Source: JAUMXJ01 sp041781135 (lineage in GTDB: Bacteria > Bacillota > Clostridia > Peptostreptococcales > Acidaminobacteraceae). From it: 8,389 nt of DNA. The stretch is taken from the NCBI GenBank assembly GCA_041781135.1, contig JBHAZV010000010.1:1-8389 (forward strand), read 5' to 3'. The notes beneath the pieces were generated by a model, which was given only the letters and a program-made list of their open reading frames with translations, was not told the DNA's origin and ran no database searches. Each line of letters opens with the position of its first letter. Position 1 is the first letter of the stretch. Shown piece by piece: positions 1-5,373 of this stretch. The position numbers and the translations under genes are program-made.

Positions 1-30
1 AAATCCGCAGCCTTGTAAAAACACCATGAT

Positions 31-59
31 ATTATAACAGTCTACACGATATTTGTCAA
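31..59 (-). promoter_or_regulatory. Perfect consensus sigma-A promoter firing leftward out of the window
   Basis: On the minus strand, TTGACA (59-54) and TATAAT (36-31) are separated by exactly 17 bases, so both hexamers and the spacing match the housekeeping consensus. Transcription would start near position 24 and run off the left edge, so the gene or RNA it drives is not visible. It lies downstream of the racemase gene and on the same strand, so it begins a separate transcription unit. The 8-mer AAAAACAC (plus strand) occurs at 17-24 and 65-72, on either side of the promoter; this may be chance. Confidence 0.8.
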
Positions 60-171
60 CACACAAAAACACGACCTGTTCGCAGACATCAGAAATGAAT
101 CAAAAACGATTGCATTTGAGTCGCAACTTATAACTACATACTTGCAATGTGGCTAATTTGCAAAAATTACA

Positions 172-1254
172 TCATATATAGACTTTTTCTACATAACTGC
201 TCACTGCCGCGCCTAGCATTGCACCATATGTCAATCCGAATCTGACCGTATCTCCCACAGAATAATCGTTTTCCGAGCCCGTTATGTCGAGGATGGTGTG
301 GTCTGACGATGCGCCGAGCACTGTTATCCCGCAGTCTGCGGGCACAAGACCGTCGATATTGGTGTCCTGCCTGCCTATTGCCACAATCGCGCGCGCAATT
401 TCGCCCTTGTCGGTAAAAGCCGGTTTCTCACCAAAGGCGTCGAGCCCGATATCTCCGATTGGCACAGACGGCTTTATTTTTAACTCCACAATCTGCGCTT
501 CCAGCTGCACCGCATCGCAAAAGCAACCTTCGATCGCTCCGCCGTACGCAGTTTCCTTGCCAAGCAATAGCGCCTCGCCGAGGCGCAGGTTATTGACTTT
601 TTTGGGCATTTTTCCACTGAGCGCAAGCGGGATCGAAGACGAATTGCCGCCTGACACAAGATTTAGTCTTATGCCGAATTTTGCCTCTATCCTCTCGGCA
701 ATTTTGCAGAAAGTACCAAGATTTTGATCGCTCGGTATGACACCGCCATAACATGTGAGATTCACGCCGACGCCGTGGAGTTCAATATTGGGCAGCGCAA
801 GCACATTGCGGCAAAGTTCGAAAATCGCCCGCTCATCAGTGAATATCATGCCCTCGCGCAGATCGCCCATATCCAGCATAAGCACAACCTTATGGCGCGT
901 ACCCTGAGATTCTGCCGCTGCATTAAGCATGCGAACAGTAGAAAGCTCGGAATTAAGGCTTATATCGGCATACCTGACAACATCCGAAACCTCGGTGTGC
1001 ATAGGAAGCCTCAGCAAAACCGTCTGTTTGCCGCTGCGCCTTGCGGTTTCTGCATATTTTTTCAGATTGCTTATGCGCGAATCGGCAAGAAACGCAATAT
1101 CCGGATGGTTGACGGCAAGCTCCACAACACGCTGATCCGCGCCAATCCCCTTGGTGACGGCCATAACAGCAATACCAAAGTCTTTCAGCCGCTTTGCAAG
1201 CACGTCAAAATTCCATTTCAGTTTATTGAGATCTACAATCAAGCGCGGGTACAT
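172..1254 (-). CDS. Alanine/ornithine racemase family PLP-dependent enzyme
   Basis: Predicted cytoplasmic PLP enzyme of 360 residues with the fold of the alanine racemase N-terminal (TIM barrel) family. It most resembles clostridial ornithine racemase, which interconverts L- and D-ornithine in ornithine fermentation. The start MYPRLIVDLNKLKWN and the motif VTKGIGAD are typical; Lys35 would bind PLP. Other family blocks are MLDMGDLREG (about 126-135), GVNLTCYGGVIP (about 163-174), SGGNSSS (about 201-207), NLRLGEALLLG (about 222-232) and a C-terminal segment with ASSDH. Length fits the family. Two ATGs occur in tandem (1257 and 1254). The AGAGG ribosome site sits 3 bases before the first and 6 before the second, so I chose the second. 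That ribosome site touches the stop codon of the chemoreceptor gene upstream, which implies one operon and possibly translational coupling. Family is secure; the substrate (ornithine, alanine, lysine or another amino acid) is inferred. No oraS/oraE ornithine aminomutase genes are in view to support ornithine. Confidence 0.88.
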   Translation of the reverse strand: MYPRLIVDLNKLKWNFDVLAKRLKDFGIAVMAVTKGIGADQRVVELAVNHPDIAFLADSRISNLKKYAETARRSGKQTVLLRLPMHTEVSDVVRYADISLNSELSTVRMLNAAAESQGTRHKVVLMLDMGDLREGMIFTDERAIFELCRNVLALPNIELHGVGVNLTCYGGVIPSDQNLGTFCKIAERIEAKFGIRLNLVSGGNSSSIPLALSGKMPKKVNNLRLGEALLLGKETAYGGAIEGCFCDAVQLEAQIVELKIKPSVPIGDIGLDAFGEKPAFTDKGEIARAIVAIGRQDTNIDGLVPADCGITVLGASSDHTILDITGSENDYSVGDTVRFGLTYGAMLGAAVSSYVEKVYI

Positions 1255-1260
1255 CATAAA

Positions 1261-1265
1261 CCTCT
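1261..1265 (-). promoter_or_regulatory. Ribosome binding site of the racemase, touching the upstream stop codon
   Basis: AGAGG on the minus strand shares base 1265 with the TAA stop (1267-1265) of the chemoreceptor gene. It lies 6 bases before the ATG at 1254. The arrangement suggests ribosomes finishing the receptor can reload on the racemase. Confidence 0.6.
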
Positions 1266-2956
1266 TAATACTTAAACTGATTTATAGCATTATTCAGCGA
1301 TTCAAGGTCGCTGCGCATCGCCTGGGATTCTTCGCCAAGCTTGAGCGCCGCTTCGTTGCCTTCGTGTGCGGAAGCCGCTACTTCCTCTGATGTAGCCGCA
1401 TTCTCCTGCGCTATCGCAGTAAGATTGTTCGCGATTCCAAGCAGCTCATTGCTTCGTTTTTCCAGAATTACTCCGGTCTCGCTGAGCGATAGAATAAACT
1501 TCTTTGTACCAATGATCTCTACGGCTATTTTGTCGAATCTATCCTTTGTTTCAAGCACAGACGCGTGTTCCTCGACAACCGAATTTTTGACATTTGTTAT
1601 CATTTCCATGGATTCAGACGCGCTGTTGGTGAGCGTCATAATTACAGACTTGATCTCGTCGGTAAACCTGCTCGAGTCCTCCGCCAACTTGCGGATTTCC
1701 TCCGCAACCACGGCAAATCCGCGGCCCGCATCGCCGGCGCGCGCCGCCTCTATAGCAGCATTAAGCGCAAGCAGATTGGTCTGATCCGATATGTTCTGTA
1801 TCATTTGGCTCGCCTTGTCTATCTGTGCCGCGATCGCATTATTCTGCACAAGTATGTCATATATCTTCTCTGCGGCTTCTTTATTGTATGTGCTCTTCCT
1901 TTCGAGCCCGGCTATAATCTCTACGCCCTCGTCCTTTCTGCGATCTATCCTTCCCACGGCTTCGCTGAGTTCGCCGATACGCTTCTTTGTCTCATCGATC
2001 TGCCTTGTCATATCGCTGACGCTCACAGCGCTGCCCTCGACATTCTGAGCCTGATCTGTAGAAGAATGTGCCAACTGATCTATCGCCGCGGATACATCCT
2101 CAAAATTATTTGTAAATGTCTGAGTTATATCGTTAAACTCCCTTGTTCTGCCCATAAGAACCTCGGAAATCCCCGCGCACTCGACTATAATACTGTGTAT
2201 TTTGTCAATAAGGCTGTTGAAGCTTCTGGATATATAGCCAATTTCATCGTTGCTGTCCAAATCGATCCTCTGCGTAAGATCGTTTGCTTCTGTAATCATG
2301 TTCATATGCTGCTGCATAGCCGCCAATTTTTTAACCTTGACAGTGATCCAGAAAAACGCTGCAATCACAACCACTGTATAAAAAGCAATACCGATAACGA
2401 GCGCGGTCATCAGAGTATTGGTCATATTCAGCGACTTAGCCGTCTGCTCTTCGCCAAGCTTGTTGATCTCAACCGCGAACTGATGCGTATAACCGAATAT
2501 CCTGTCCTTTGCATCCTCGTATTCCTGGCTGAACATCAGTTTTCTTGCATCTTCGAACCTGCCTTCGCTCACAGCCGACATCGCCTGTTCCTCGGTAGTG
2601 ACGAGCTCTGCAGATTCCGCTTTTGCTTTTTCTATTAAATTTGTGTAGTAACTATCCACACCCATCTCGACAAGTCTTTCTACGACCTTTTCCCTGGTTT
2701 TTGTCTCATTCACTTCTTTCCAATAATTATCATAGTATTTTTTCTCTCCAAACTGGACATAGCTTCTTGCCTGATTGGTGAGATAATCACTTGCAGACTC
2801 AAGACTTACGCTCAGTTTATAGTATTCGAGCTGATCGTCTTTTAACTGCCTCTCACTGGAAAGAGTTTTTTGAAAAACAAAAAGCAACCCTACAACTACC
2901 GCTGCGAGCACTACGATTGCTACCACAATCGTGTACAAAACATTCTTAATTTTCAT
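1265..2956 (-). CDS. Methyl-accepting chemotaxis protein (MCP1) with helical extracytoplasmic sensor
   Basis: Transmembrane chemoreceptor of 563 residues that would feed the CheA/CheW kinase complex. TM1 is at about residues 8-28. An extracytoplasmic, mostly helical region follows at about 29-180 (motif SDYLTNQARSYVQFG), resembling four-helix-bundle sensor domains. TM2 is at about 182-206, a HAMP linker at about 207-259 (DEIGYISRSFN), and then a long coiled-coil signalling domain. The hairpin tip spans about 389-429 (LLALNAAIEAARAG, GRGFAVVAEEIRKLAEDSS) and binds the kinase complex. ENAATSEEVAASAHE near the end looks like a methylation region. No CheR-docking pentapeptide is seen at the C terminus. 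I chose the ATG at 2956 because GAGGTG lies 6 bases upstream; an ATG 13 codons earlier (2995) has no ribosome site and overlaps the predicted -10. The gene is first in a leftward operon with the racemase. The ligand cannot be read from sequence. Confidence 0.96.
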   Translation of the reverse strand: MKIKNVLYTIVVAIVVLAAVVVGLLFVFQKTLSSERQLKDDQLEYYKLSVSLESASDYLTNQARSYVQFGEKKYYDNYWKEVNETKTREKVVERLVEMGVDSYYTNLIEKAKAESAELVTTEEQAMSAVSEGRFEDARKLMFSQEYEDAKDRIFGYTHQFAVEINKLGEEQTAKSLNMTNTLMTALVIGIAFYTVVVIAAFFWITVKVKKLAAMQQHMNMITEANDLTQRIDLDSNDEIGYISRSFNSLIDKIHSIIVECAGISEVLMGRTREFNDITQTFTNNFEDVSAAIDQLAHSSTDQAQNVEGSAVSVSDMTRQIDETKKRIGELSEAVGRIDRRKDEGVEIIAGLERKSTYNKEAAEKIYDILVQNNAIAAQIDKASQMIQNISDQTNLLALNAAIEAARAGDAGRGFAVVAEEIRKLAEDSSRFTDEIKSVIMTLTNSASESMEMITNVKNSVVEEHASVLETKDRFDKIAVEIIGTKKFILSLSETGVILEKRSNELLGIANNLTAIAQENAATSEEVAASAHEGNEAALKLGEESQAMRSDLESLNNAINQFKY

Positions 2957-2962
2957 AAATTG

Positions 2963-2968
2963 CACCTC
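2963..2968 (-). promoter_or_regulatory. Ribosome binding site deciding the MCP1 start
   Basis: GAGGTG on the minus strand, followed by the 6-base spacer CAATTT and ATG at 2956. It rules in favour of the internal methionine over the in-frame ATG at 2995. Confidence 0.85.
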
Positions 2969-2986
2969 ATTAAATATTACGCTTTT

Positions 2987-3015
2987 ATAATGCATAATAA
3001 GAGCGTGTAAGTCAA
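2987..3015 (-). promoter_or_regulatory. Candidate sigma-A promoter of the MCP1-racemase operon
   Basis: On the minus strand TTGACT (3015-3010, 5/6 to consensus) and CATTAT (2992-2987, 4/6) are 17 bases apart. The start would be near 2980, giving a leader of about 24 bases that contains the ribosome site. No sigma-28-type motility promoter was obvious here. Confidence 0.6.
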
Positions 3016-3025
3016 GTATAAATTA

Positions 3026-3036
3026 GTAAATTTTAC
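3026..3036. repeat. Short palindrome between the divergent chemoreceptor promoters
   Basis: GTAAATTTTAC is a perfect 5-bp inverted repeat around one central base. It lies 10 bases upstream of the MCP1 -35 element and 31 bases upstream of the MCP2 -35. It could be an operator or an AT-rich UP-like element; in such AT-rich DNA it could also be chance. Confidence 0.3.
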
Positions 3037-3067
3037 AAATCTTCTGCTCCAAATTGCCGCCTTTTTA

Positions 3068-3096
3068 TTTACAATGCCCGCCAAGCGAGATATAAT
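3068..3096 (+). promoter_or_regulatory. Sigma-A promoter of MCP2
   Basis: TTTACA (3068-3073, 5/6) and a perfect TATAAT (3091-3096) are separated by 17 bases. The predicted start is near 3103, only about 20 bases before the start codon, so the leader contains little beyond the ribosome site. Confidence 0.82.
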
Positions 3097-3110
3097 CAGG
3101 GTTAATAACT

Positions 3111-3117
3111 AAGGGAG
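3111..3117 (+). promoter_or_regulatory. Ribosome binding site deciding the MCP2 start
   Basis: AAGGGAG directly abuts an ATG at 3118 (no spacer) but lies 6 bases before the ATG at 3124, so the second ATG is the likely start. Confidence 0.8.
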
Positions 3118-3123
3118 ATGCTT

Positions 3124-4389
3124 ATGAAAATCAAAAGCAGACTAATTTTTGGAATAGTTCTACCAATGGCGGCAGTATTCGTTGCAATTGCACTGCTTTC
3201 GCGGGAATCTGCAGATTTTGCGATTATTGCCTCGCTTTGCGCAGCCGGATTTGCAATTCTTATGGCAGCCTTATTCGTCCACTACACTCTGATAAGCAAG
3301 CCTCTAAAAATGATACAGAGCATGATCGACTCTCAGTCAGAAAAGGACTTTTCGCCTGTAACTATAACCGAGGAAAGGCGCAAGGTTTTTGAACGCGGCG
3401 ACGAATTGGGGCAGCTCATTCGCGCGTTTAACGCTTCGGACACGGTAGTCAGAAATACTCTGCTCGAAACTCAGGCCACCGTGCAGGATGTTTCGAGCAA
3501 TGCGCGCGATTTGCTAATCTCTGCGGAGGAAGCCGCAAAGGGAGCGGTAGATATCGCAAAAACTGCGGAGGATATGGCAAGAGCCGCCACAGATCAGGCA
3601 AGCAATATAGAAAACGGAGTAGATGCTGCCGAGAATATAAGCAAGCTCTTAGAAGCAAATACGCGGCTTGTCCATGAGCTGCAAAGCGCCACCGAAATAG
3701 TCCACCAAAAGAAAAACGAAGGTCTGGAAAGCGTAAATACTCTTTCAAAGGCGAGCGATGAAAGCGCAATTGCGGCAGTCAAAGTAACAAAGATCCTCAG
3801 AACCACCGAACAAAGTATTATGAATATTTCCAATGCCACCGAGATGATTACCCAAATTTCGGATCAGACCAACCTGCTCGCCCTGAATGCCGCTATAGAA
3901 GCAGCGCGCGCCGGCGACGCCGGACGCGGTTTCGCGGTGGTTGCGGAGGAGATACGCAAGCTTGCCGAGGATTCAAGCAAATTCACTTCGGATATCAAAG
4001 ACGTGGTCGCCGGTCTTACAAAGAGCTTCGACGACGTCATGAAAAATATGAGCGAAGCAAACAATATTGTTGAAGTGCAGACGAGCAGTGCAAAATCGAC
4101 ATATTCGAATTTTATCGACATATCTGACGCAATACAAAAAGCGAGCGACTACATAGCCGAAATTCTAAAAAGCCAAGGCAGCATCGAAATAAAACGCAAG
4201 GAAATACTGAACATAATGCAAAACCTTTCGGCAATCTCAGAGGAGACAGCCGCAAGCTCAGAGGAAGTATCTGCGACAATAAGCGAACAGGCGCGAACAA
4301 TCGAAGAGATAGCAGACTCCGGCAGAAAAGTCGCAGAACTTGCCCGCAAATCCGAAGAGGCAATAGGCTCTTTCATCCTCGCCAACTAA
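3124..4389 (+). CDS. Methyl-accepting chemotaxis protein (MCP2) lacking a sizeable extracytoplasmic sensor
   Basis: Chemoreceptor of 421 residues. Two hydrophobic segments, about residues 7-26 and 31-56, are joined by only a handful of polar residues (RESAD), so there is no room for an external ligand-binding domain. A HAMP-like linker follows (KPLKMIQ, then GDELGQLIRAFN at about 92-103), then a long helical signalling domain. The tip at about 245-285 is identical to that of MCP1 over 41 residues. Candidate methylation sites lie in ISEETAASSEEVSATISE (about 371-388). The start at 3124 is set by the AAGGGAG ribosome site. The gene has its own sigma-A promoter, is divergent from MCP1 and ends in a strong terminator. 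Such sensor-poor receptors may read membrane or cytoplasmic state or work through partner proteins; that role is inference. Its last 18 coding bases and its stop region lie inside the left copy of the 122-bp repeat. Confidence 0.95.
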   Translation: MKIKSRLIFGIVLPMAAVFVAIALLSRESADFAIIASLCAAGFAILMAALFVHYTLISKPLKMIQSMIDSQSEKDFSPVTITEERRKVFERGDELGQLIRAFNASDTVVRNTLLETQATVQDVSSNARDLLISAEEAAKGAVDIAKTAEDMARAATDQASNIENGVDAAENISKLLEANTRLVHELQSATEIVHQKKNEGLESVNTLSKASDESAIAAVKVTKILRTTEQSIMNISNATEMITQISDQTNLLALNAAIEAARAGDAGRGFAVVAEEIRKLAEDSSKFTSDIKDVVAGLTKSFDDVMKNMSEANNIVEVQTSSAKSTYSNFIDISDAIQKASDYIAEILKSQGSIEIKRKEILNIMQNLSAISEETAASSEEVSATISEQARTIEEIADSGRKVAELARKSEEAIGSFILAN

Positions 4390-4492
4390 ATATTTATTAT
4401 TCCGCTCGCAAGAGTGACAGCGCCGCCGCCGACCTTTATTACAAGGTCGTCCGGCGCTTTTTTATTTGGTATTTCGATTTTGACATGCACTT
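4386..4492 (-). pseudogene. 3' fragment of the phzF-like gene
   Basis: The minus strand encodes the last 34 residues and TAG stop of the PhzF-family protein found intact at 5267-6229, with only synonymous differences. Upstream the homology stops inside a codon. The open frame continues just a few unrelated residues to a stop, with no start codon, so it cannot make the protein. It is a by-product of the 122-bp duplication. The TAG (4388-4386) overlaps the MCP2 TAA (4387-4389), preserving what was probably the original convergent gene junction. Confidence 0.9.
4419..4463 (+). terminator. Intrinsic terminator of MCP2
   Basis: AGCGCCG pairs with CGGCGCT and, after a small internal loop, CGACCTT pairs with AAGGTCG around the loop TATTAC; six T residues follow (4458-4463). 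It starts 30 bases after the MCP2 stop. The same sequence is phzF coding sequence in origin, so the terminator evolved inside the 3' end of a convergent gene. Confidence 0.92.
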
Positions 4493-4522
4493 CTGTACAT
4501 TTAAGTGATTAATATCATCCCG

Positions 4523-4597
4523 CCCTAACTCCGGCAGAACCAACACCGAAACAGTACACCGTTAGGTGTGTATACCACCACACGGTCAGATGGTGTC
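4523..4597. repeat. Dense cluster of short inverted repeats downstream of the island gene
   Basis: CCTAAC (4524-4529) and GTTAGG (4561-4566) are inverted around 31 bases. ACACC GTTA GGTGT (4556-4569) forms a tight hairpin. Further ACC/GGT words give GGTG-CACC and CACCA-TGGTG pairings up to 4597, just after the stop of the minus-strand gene. It could be an RNA 3' structure or the end of a small mobile element. No U-tract follows any hairpin in the minus direction, so it is not a standard intrinsic terminator. Confidence 0.4.
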
Positions 4598-5038
4598 TTA
4601 TTTCTCCACAGAACCTAAATACTCTTTAATAGCGTTAAGTTTCATTCGTATACCGACATCGTTCTCATCATTTACATAGTTGTCTGCCACAGATAAAGCG
4701 TCGCTCTTTTCTAAAAACCTATCCAAAGCTTGACAGTGCTCCCTAAGTGCTTCTACACCTTCTATACTTGTATTGTATAATAACATATCTATTGACATAG
4801 GATAATCAAAGACCGCTTCTAAAAGCTCTACTGTACTCAATGACTGTAGCACTTCTTCCGATAATCGCGTAACCGAAATCATTTCTGCCTTGGTTGTAAA
4901 TGTGCGCCATTCTTTAGAAGATGAGTTAATTTTATACAAGCATGCCTTTTGTTCAATATTTTCAGCAAACATAAACGAAAACATCAACACCGACAAAACT
5001 ATTAGCAGCACAAACAACTTCCATAACTTGTTCTTCAT
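4598..5038 (-). CDS. Small predicted secreted protein of unknown function in an AT-rich island
   Basis: 146 residues. MKNKLWK followed by a hydrophobic stretch (about 8-25) is a signal peptide or membrane anchor, with possible cleavage after Ala25 (SFMFA|EN). There is no lipobox. The rest is acidic and probably helical: EWRTFTTKAEMISV (about 43-56), LSTVELLEAVFDYPMSIDML (about 67-86), then EGVEALREH and RFLEKSDALS. The pattern of a Trp-containing first helix, then ST-x-EL-x-EAV-x-DYP, reminds me of longer secreted proteins of unknown function in Bacillota, so this may be a shortened member; that is recollection, not a search. The ATG at 5038 has AGGAGGTG 5 bases upstream; a TTG at 5056 is in frame but precedes the ribosome site. 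GC is about 36% by hand count of six rows, versus about 50% in the flanking genes. The gene sits alone between the two 122-bp repeats, suggesting acquisition. Confidence 0.8.
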   Translation of the reverse strand: MKNKLWKLFVLLIVLSVLMFSFMFAENIEQKACLYKINSSSKEWRTFTTKAEMISVTRLSEEVLQSLSTVELLEAVFDYPMSIDMLLYNTSIEGVEALREHCQALDRFLEKSDALSVADNYVNDENDVGIRMKLNAIKEYLGSVEK

Positions 5039-5043
5039 AACCG

Positions 5044-5050
5044 CACCTCC
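5044..5050 (-). promoter_or_regulatory. Ribosome binding site of the small secreted protein
   Basis: GGAGGTG on the minus strand, 5 bases before ATG at 5038. It decides the start, since the open frame extends further upstream to a TTG. Confidence 0.85.
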
Positions 5051-5082
5051 TCTCAATTATTCACATACATCTCTGCAAGATT

Positions 5083-5091
5083 ATCATATCA
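5083..5091 (-). promoter_or_regulatory. Candidate extended -10 promoter of the island gene
   Basis: The minus strand reads TGATATGAT: a TATGAT -10 (5088-5083, 5/6) with the TG motif one base upstream. There is no good -35 at 17 bases. TTAACA (5114-5109) would fit an overlapping TATGAT (5093-5088) with a short 15-base spacer. A start near 5076 would leave a leader of about 38 bases. Confidence 0.4.
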
Positions 5092-5183
5092 TAAATATTC
5101 GATTGAGTTGTTAAGGAAATGTCGGTATGTTCTTTGGCAGCGAAAACCCCCGCACAGTTGATTACACTGACTAAACTCAATAT

Positions 5184-5227
5184 TCCCGAGATTTTAAGGT
5201 GTTTTTATACAAAAATAATTCTCGGGA
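5184..5227. repeat. Long-armed hairpin between the phzF-like gene and the island gene
   Basis: TCCCGAGA (5184-5191) and TCTCGGGA (5220-5227) are perfect 8-bp inverted repeats around 28 bases. The spacer holds a second small hairpin, TTTTT-ATAC-AAAAA (5202-5215). It lies 40 bases past the phzF stop on the minus strand and could stall or end that transcript, but no clear U-tract follows the outer stem. It is unique to the island side, just outside the right repeat copy. Confidence 0.5.
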
Positions 5228-5251
5228 CTTTATCGCCGGTCTGAACTTTCG

Positions 5252-5373
5252 TTTCATCCTCGCCAACTATATATTTATTATTCCGCTCGCAAGAGTGACA
5301 GCGCCGCCGCCGACCTTTATTACAAGGTCGTCCGGCGCTTTTTTATTGGGTATTTCGATTTTGACATGCACTT
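5252..5373. repeat. 122-bp direct repeat, right copy (junction duplication)
   Basis: Partner of 4371-4492. Here the phzF part is live: it is the 3' end of the intact gene. The leading 18 bases (TTTCATCCTCGCCAACTA) are a dead copy of the end of MCP2, with TAT in place of the TAA stop. The change at 5270 would have removed the MCP2 stop in a single-copy ancestor, so it most likely arose after the duplication. Confidence 0.97.

Larger units (their letters stand above)
4371..4492. repeat. 122-bp direct repeat, left copy (junction duplication)
   Basis: Matches 5252-5373 at 120 of 122 bases with no gaps; the partner lies 881 bases to the right. It contains the last codons and TAA stop of MCP2, the hairpin terminator, and a copy of the last 34 codons of the phzF-like gene in antisense. 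The mismatches are 4389 (A here, T in the right copy) and 4467 (T here, G there). Both are silent in the phzF reading frame, but the first would destroy the MCP2 stop codon. Homology ends sharply at both sides. Confidence 0.97.

Noticed and set aside
102..127. Weak hairpin (GTTGC/GCAAT, then TTTTT on the minus strand) as terminator of the racemase
   Set aside because: The stem is only 5 bp including a wobble pair; too weak to call.
1565..2638. Long plus-strand open frame of 357 codons opposite MCP1
   Set aside because: It lies wholly antisense to a well-supported chemoreceptor, has no ribosome site or family features, and is explained by the codon bias of the real gene.
4523..4567. Possible integron-type attC site (CCCTAAC ... 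GTTAGGT) next to a single-gene cassette
   Set aside because: The outer boxes nearly fit, but the span of 45 bases is short, the inner boxes do not pair, only one copy is present and there is no integrase.
5038..5056. Upstream TTG start for the island gene
   Set aside because: It precedes the AGGAGG ribosome site, which would then be inside the coding region; the ATG at 5038 has ideal spacing.
4493..5251. Insertion sequence
   Set aside because: No transposase, no terminal inverted repeats between the island ends, and the flanking duplication of 122 bp is far longer than target duplications made by insertion sequences.
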